Below, piece by piece: positions 63,271 to 64,000 of a stretch of 64,000 nucleotides of DNA. Positions within the stretch are counted from its first letter, which is position 1, and each line of letters begins with the position of its first letter. This DNA comes from Lachnospiraceae oral taxon 107 str. F0167 (lineage in GTDB: Bacteria > Bacillota > Clostridia > Lachnospirales > Lachnospiraceae). Below the pieces are notes generated by a model. That model had not been told where the DNA came from and did not search any database. It saw only the letters and a list, made by a program, of their open reading frames with translations. The translations under genes were made by a program, and so were the position numbers. The DNA is taken from the NCBI GenBank assembly GCA_000209465.1, contig GL890594.1:8634-72633 (forward strand), read 5' to 3'.

Positions 63271-63302
63271 TAACCGGTTACAATTGTGACCGGTTACTTT
63301 TT
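63271..63302 (+). terminator. Intrinsic terminator of the TetR-exporter operon
   Basis: 11-bp stem (63271-63281 with 63286-63296, one G-T pair), 4-nt loop, CTTTTT tail. Confidence 0.88.
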
Positions 63303-63378
63303 GGAAATAGGATTCTTGTTACAGATCAGGTAAGACACAACTTGATTATTTAAGAAATTTCAGTATTGTATCCGGTAT

Positions 63379-63406
63379 TTGATTTTTTGAGATTTTATTA
63401 TATTAT
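63379..63406 (+). promoter_or_regulatory. Promoter of the YigZ-family gene
   Basis: TTGATT (63379-63384), 16 bp, TATTAT (63401-63406). Confidence 0.6.
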
Positions 63407-63447
63407 AGAAGAGAAAATACTTTGTTCAAAAATATGAGGTGAATAGA

Positions 63448-63489
63448 ATGATATATGATTATATTAAAAAACAGGGGAGAAATCTATGA
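63448..63489 (+). CDS. 13-codon leader reading frame coupled to yigZ
   Basis: ATG 63448 follows GAGGTGAAT with good spacing. It encodes MIYDYIKKQGRNL, and its TGA overlaps the ATG of the next gene (ATGA). The next gene has its own site inside the frame (AGGGGAG). It could couple or regulate translation. No function is known, and it may only be a spacer frame. Confidence 0.45.
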   Translation: MIYDYIKKQGRNL

Positions 63490-64000
63490 AAATCATTCTG
63501 GAAAGCAAAGAAGCGGAGATTGTTGAGAAGAAATCAAGATTTATAGCCAATATAGCGGCGGTGGGTTCTGAGGAAGAGGCTTTAGAATTTATAGATAAGA
63601 TAAAGAAAAAATACTATGATGCGAGGCATAATTGCTATGCATATATTATAGGAGAGGATGGAAATAAGAAAAAATGCTCTGATGACGGAGAACCGCAAAG
63701 AAGTGCAGGAATGCCCATGATGGAGGTATTGGAAAATCAGGGATATTTTGATATAGTTGCAGTGGTAACAAGATATTTTGGCGGAACTTTACTTGGGGTG
63801 GGAGGACTTATCCGTGCATATCAGGGAGCGGTGATAGAAGGACTTGATAAGAGTAAAAGCGGAGAGATTAGAAGCGGATTCAGGGTAAAGTACAGATTCG
63901 GATATGATTTTTACGGAAAAATAAAATATATTGCAGAGAGCGAAAATATAGTTATAGAGGATACCGTATTTGATGAGATGGTAAATATAAGCCTTATATT
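63486..64000 (+). CDS. yigZ: YigZ/IMPACT-family protein, N-terminal part
   Basis: The frame is open to the window end (at least 171 residues). The UPF0029/IMPACT N-terminal domain is clear: KSRFIANIAAV, ARHNCYAY, SDDGEPQRSAGMPM and TRYFGGTLLGVGGLIRAY. The start of the C-terminal domain follows. Bacterial YigZ/YvyE proteins are of uncertain function, and eukaryotic IMPACT regulates GCN2. The start at 63486 follows AGGGGAG and overlaps the stop of the 13-codon frame. The 3' end lies outside the window. Confidence 0.9.
   Translation, partial: MKIILESKEAEIVEKKSRFIANIAAVGSEEEALEFIDKIKKKYYDARHNCYAYIIGEDGNKKKCSDDGEPQRSAGMPMMEVLENQGYFDIVAVVTRYFGGTLLGVGGLIRAYQGAVIEGLDKSKSGEIRSGFRVKYRFGYDFYGKIKYIAESENIVIEDTVFDEMVNISLI

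Overview
The window reads as chromosome of a low-GC, anaerobic, butyrate-forming Firmicute of the Lachnospiraceae type. The signs are AT-rich DNA with AGA/AGG as the main arginine codons, a crt-hbd-bcd-etfBA butyrate operon, an anaerobic CO dehydrogenase (CooS) homologue and a streptococcus-like type II fatty-acid cluster. An oral genus such as Lachnoanaerobaculum would fit, and the malolactic genes look streptococcal, but the genus is an inference.

Layout. 1-1113: end of an iron alcohol dehydrogenase and a CYTH phosphatase. 1412-7681: protein quality control (tig, clpP, clpX, lon) and the ribosome-assembly GTPase engB. 7692-12062: a BceRS-BceAB-type peptide-sensing and detoxification module with its predicted operator. 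12183-14738: M18 aminopeptidase and an AI-2E-family membrane protein. 14991-17573: a malolactic enzyme/malate permease cassette with foreign codon use, followed by the stump of an aminoglycoside acetyltransferase gene. 18129-22488: small metal/thiol proteins, a secreted 3D-domain protein, a polysaccharide deacetylase and a cation exchanger. 22617-32070: butyrate metabolism, with atoE, atoA, atoD and thl on the minus strand and crt, hbd, bcd, etfB and etfA on the plus strand. 32284-37366: cooS with a His-rich N-terminus, a tiny membrane protein, and a convergent MoxR/VWA operon. 37509-40223: CstA and an M14-like amidohydrolase. 40349-50669: the fatty-acid operon fabH-acpP-fabK-fabD-fabG-fabF-accB-fabZ-accC-accDA plus a second flavin oxidoreductase. 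50934-57904: a penicillin-binding carboxypeptidase, a phosphoesterase, scpAB, a dUTPase-like protein, a TPR lipoprotein, hflX and an LRAT-domain protein. 58167-63233: a TetR-controlled ABC/HlyD export operon. 63448-64000: a 13-codon leader frame and the start of a YigZ-family gene.

How the genes work together. Thiolase, Crt, Hbd and Bcd/EtfAB carry acetyl-CoA to butyryl-CoA. The AtoDA CoA-transferase and AtoE handle the free acids, and atoE carries a Rex-like redox operator on its promoter. The fatty-acid operon has one consensus promoter overlapped by a FabT-like palindrome, although no fabT gene lies nearby.

The most unusual items are: (i) the CooS homologue with 15 histidines in its first 35 residues and, by manual alignment, Asp in place of one C-cluster cysteine; (ii) a structured leader with interlocking helices in front of bcd; (iii) the probable streptococcal mleSP acquisition next to a gene remnant; (iv) an AccD-AccA fusion; and (v) a 35-residue membrane protein with its own consensus promoter and terminator. 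No tRNA, rRNA, CRISPR array or complete insertion sequence was seen.
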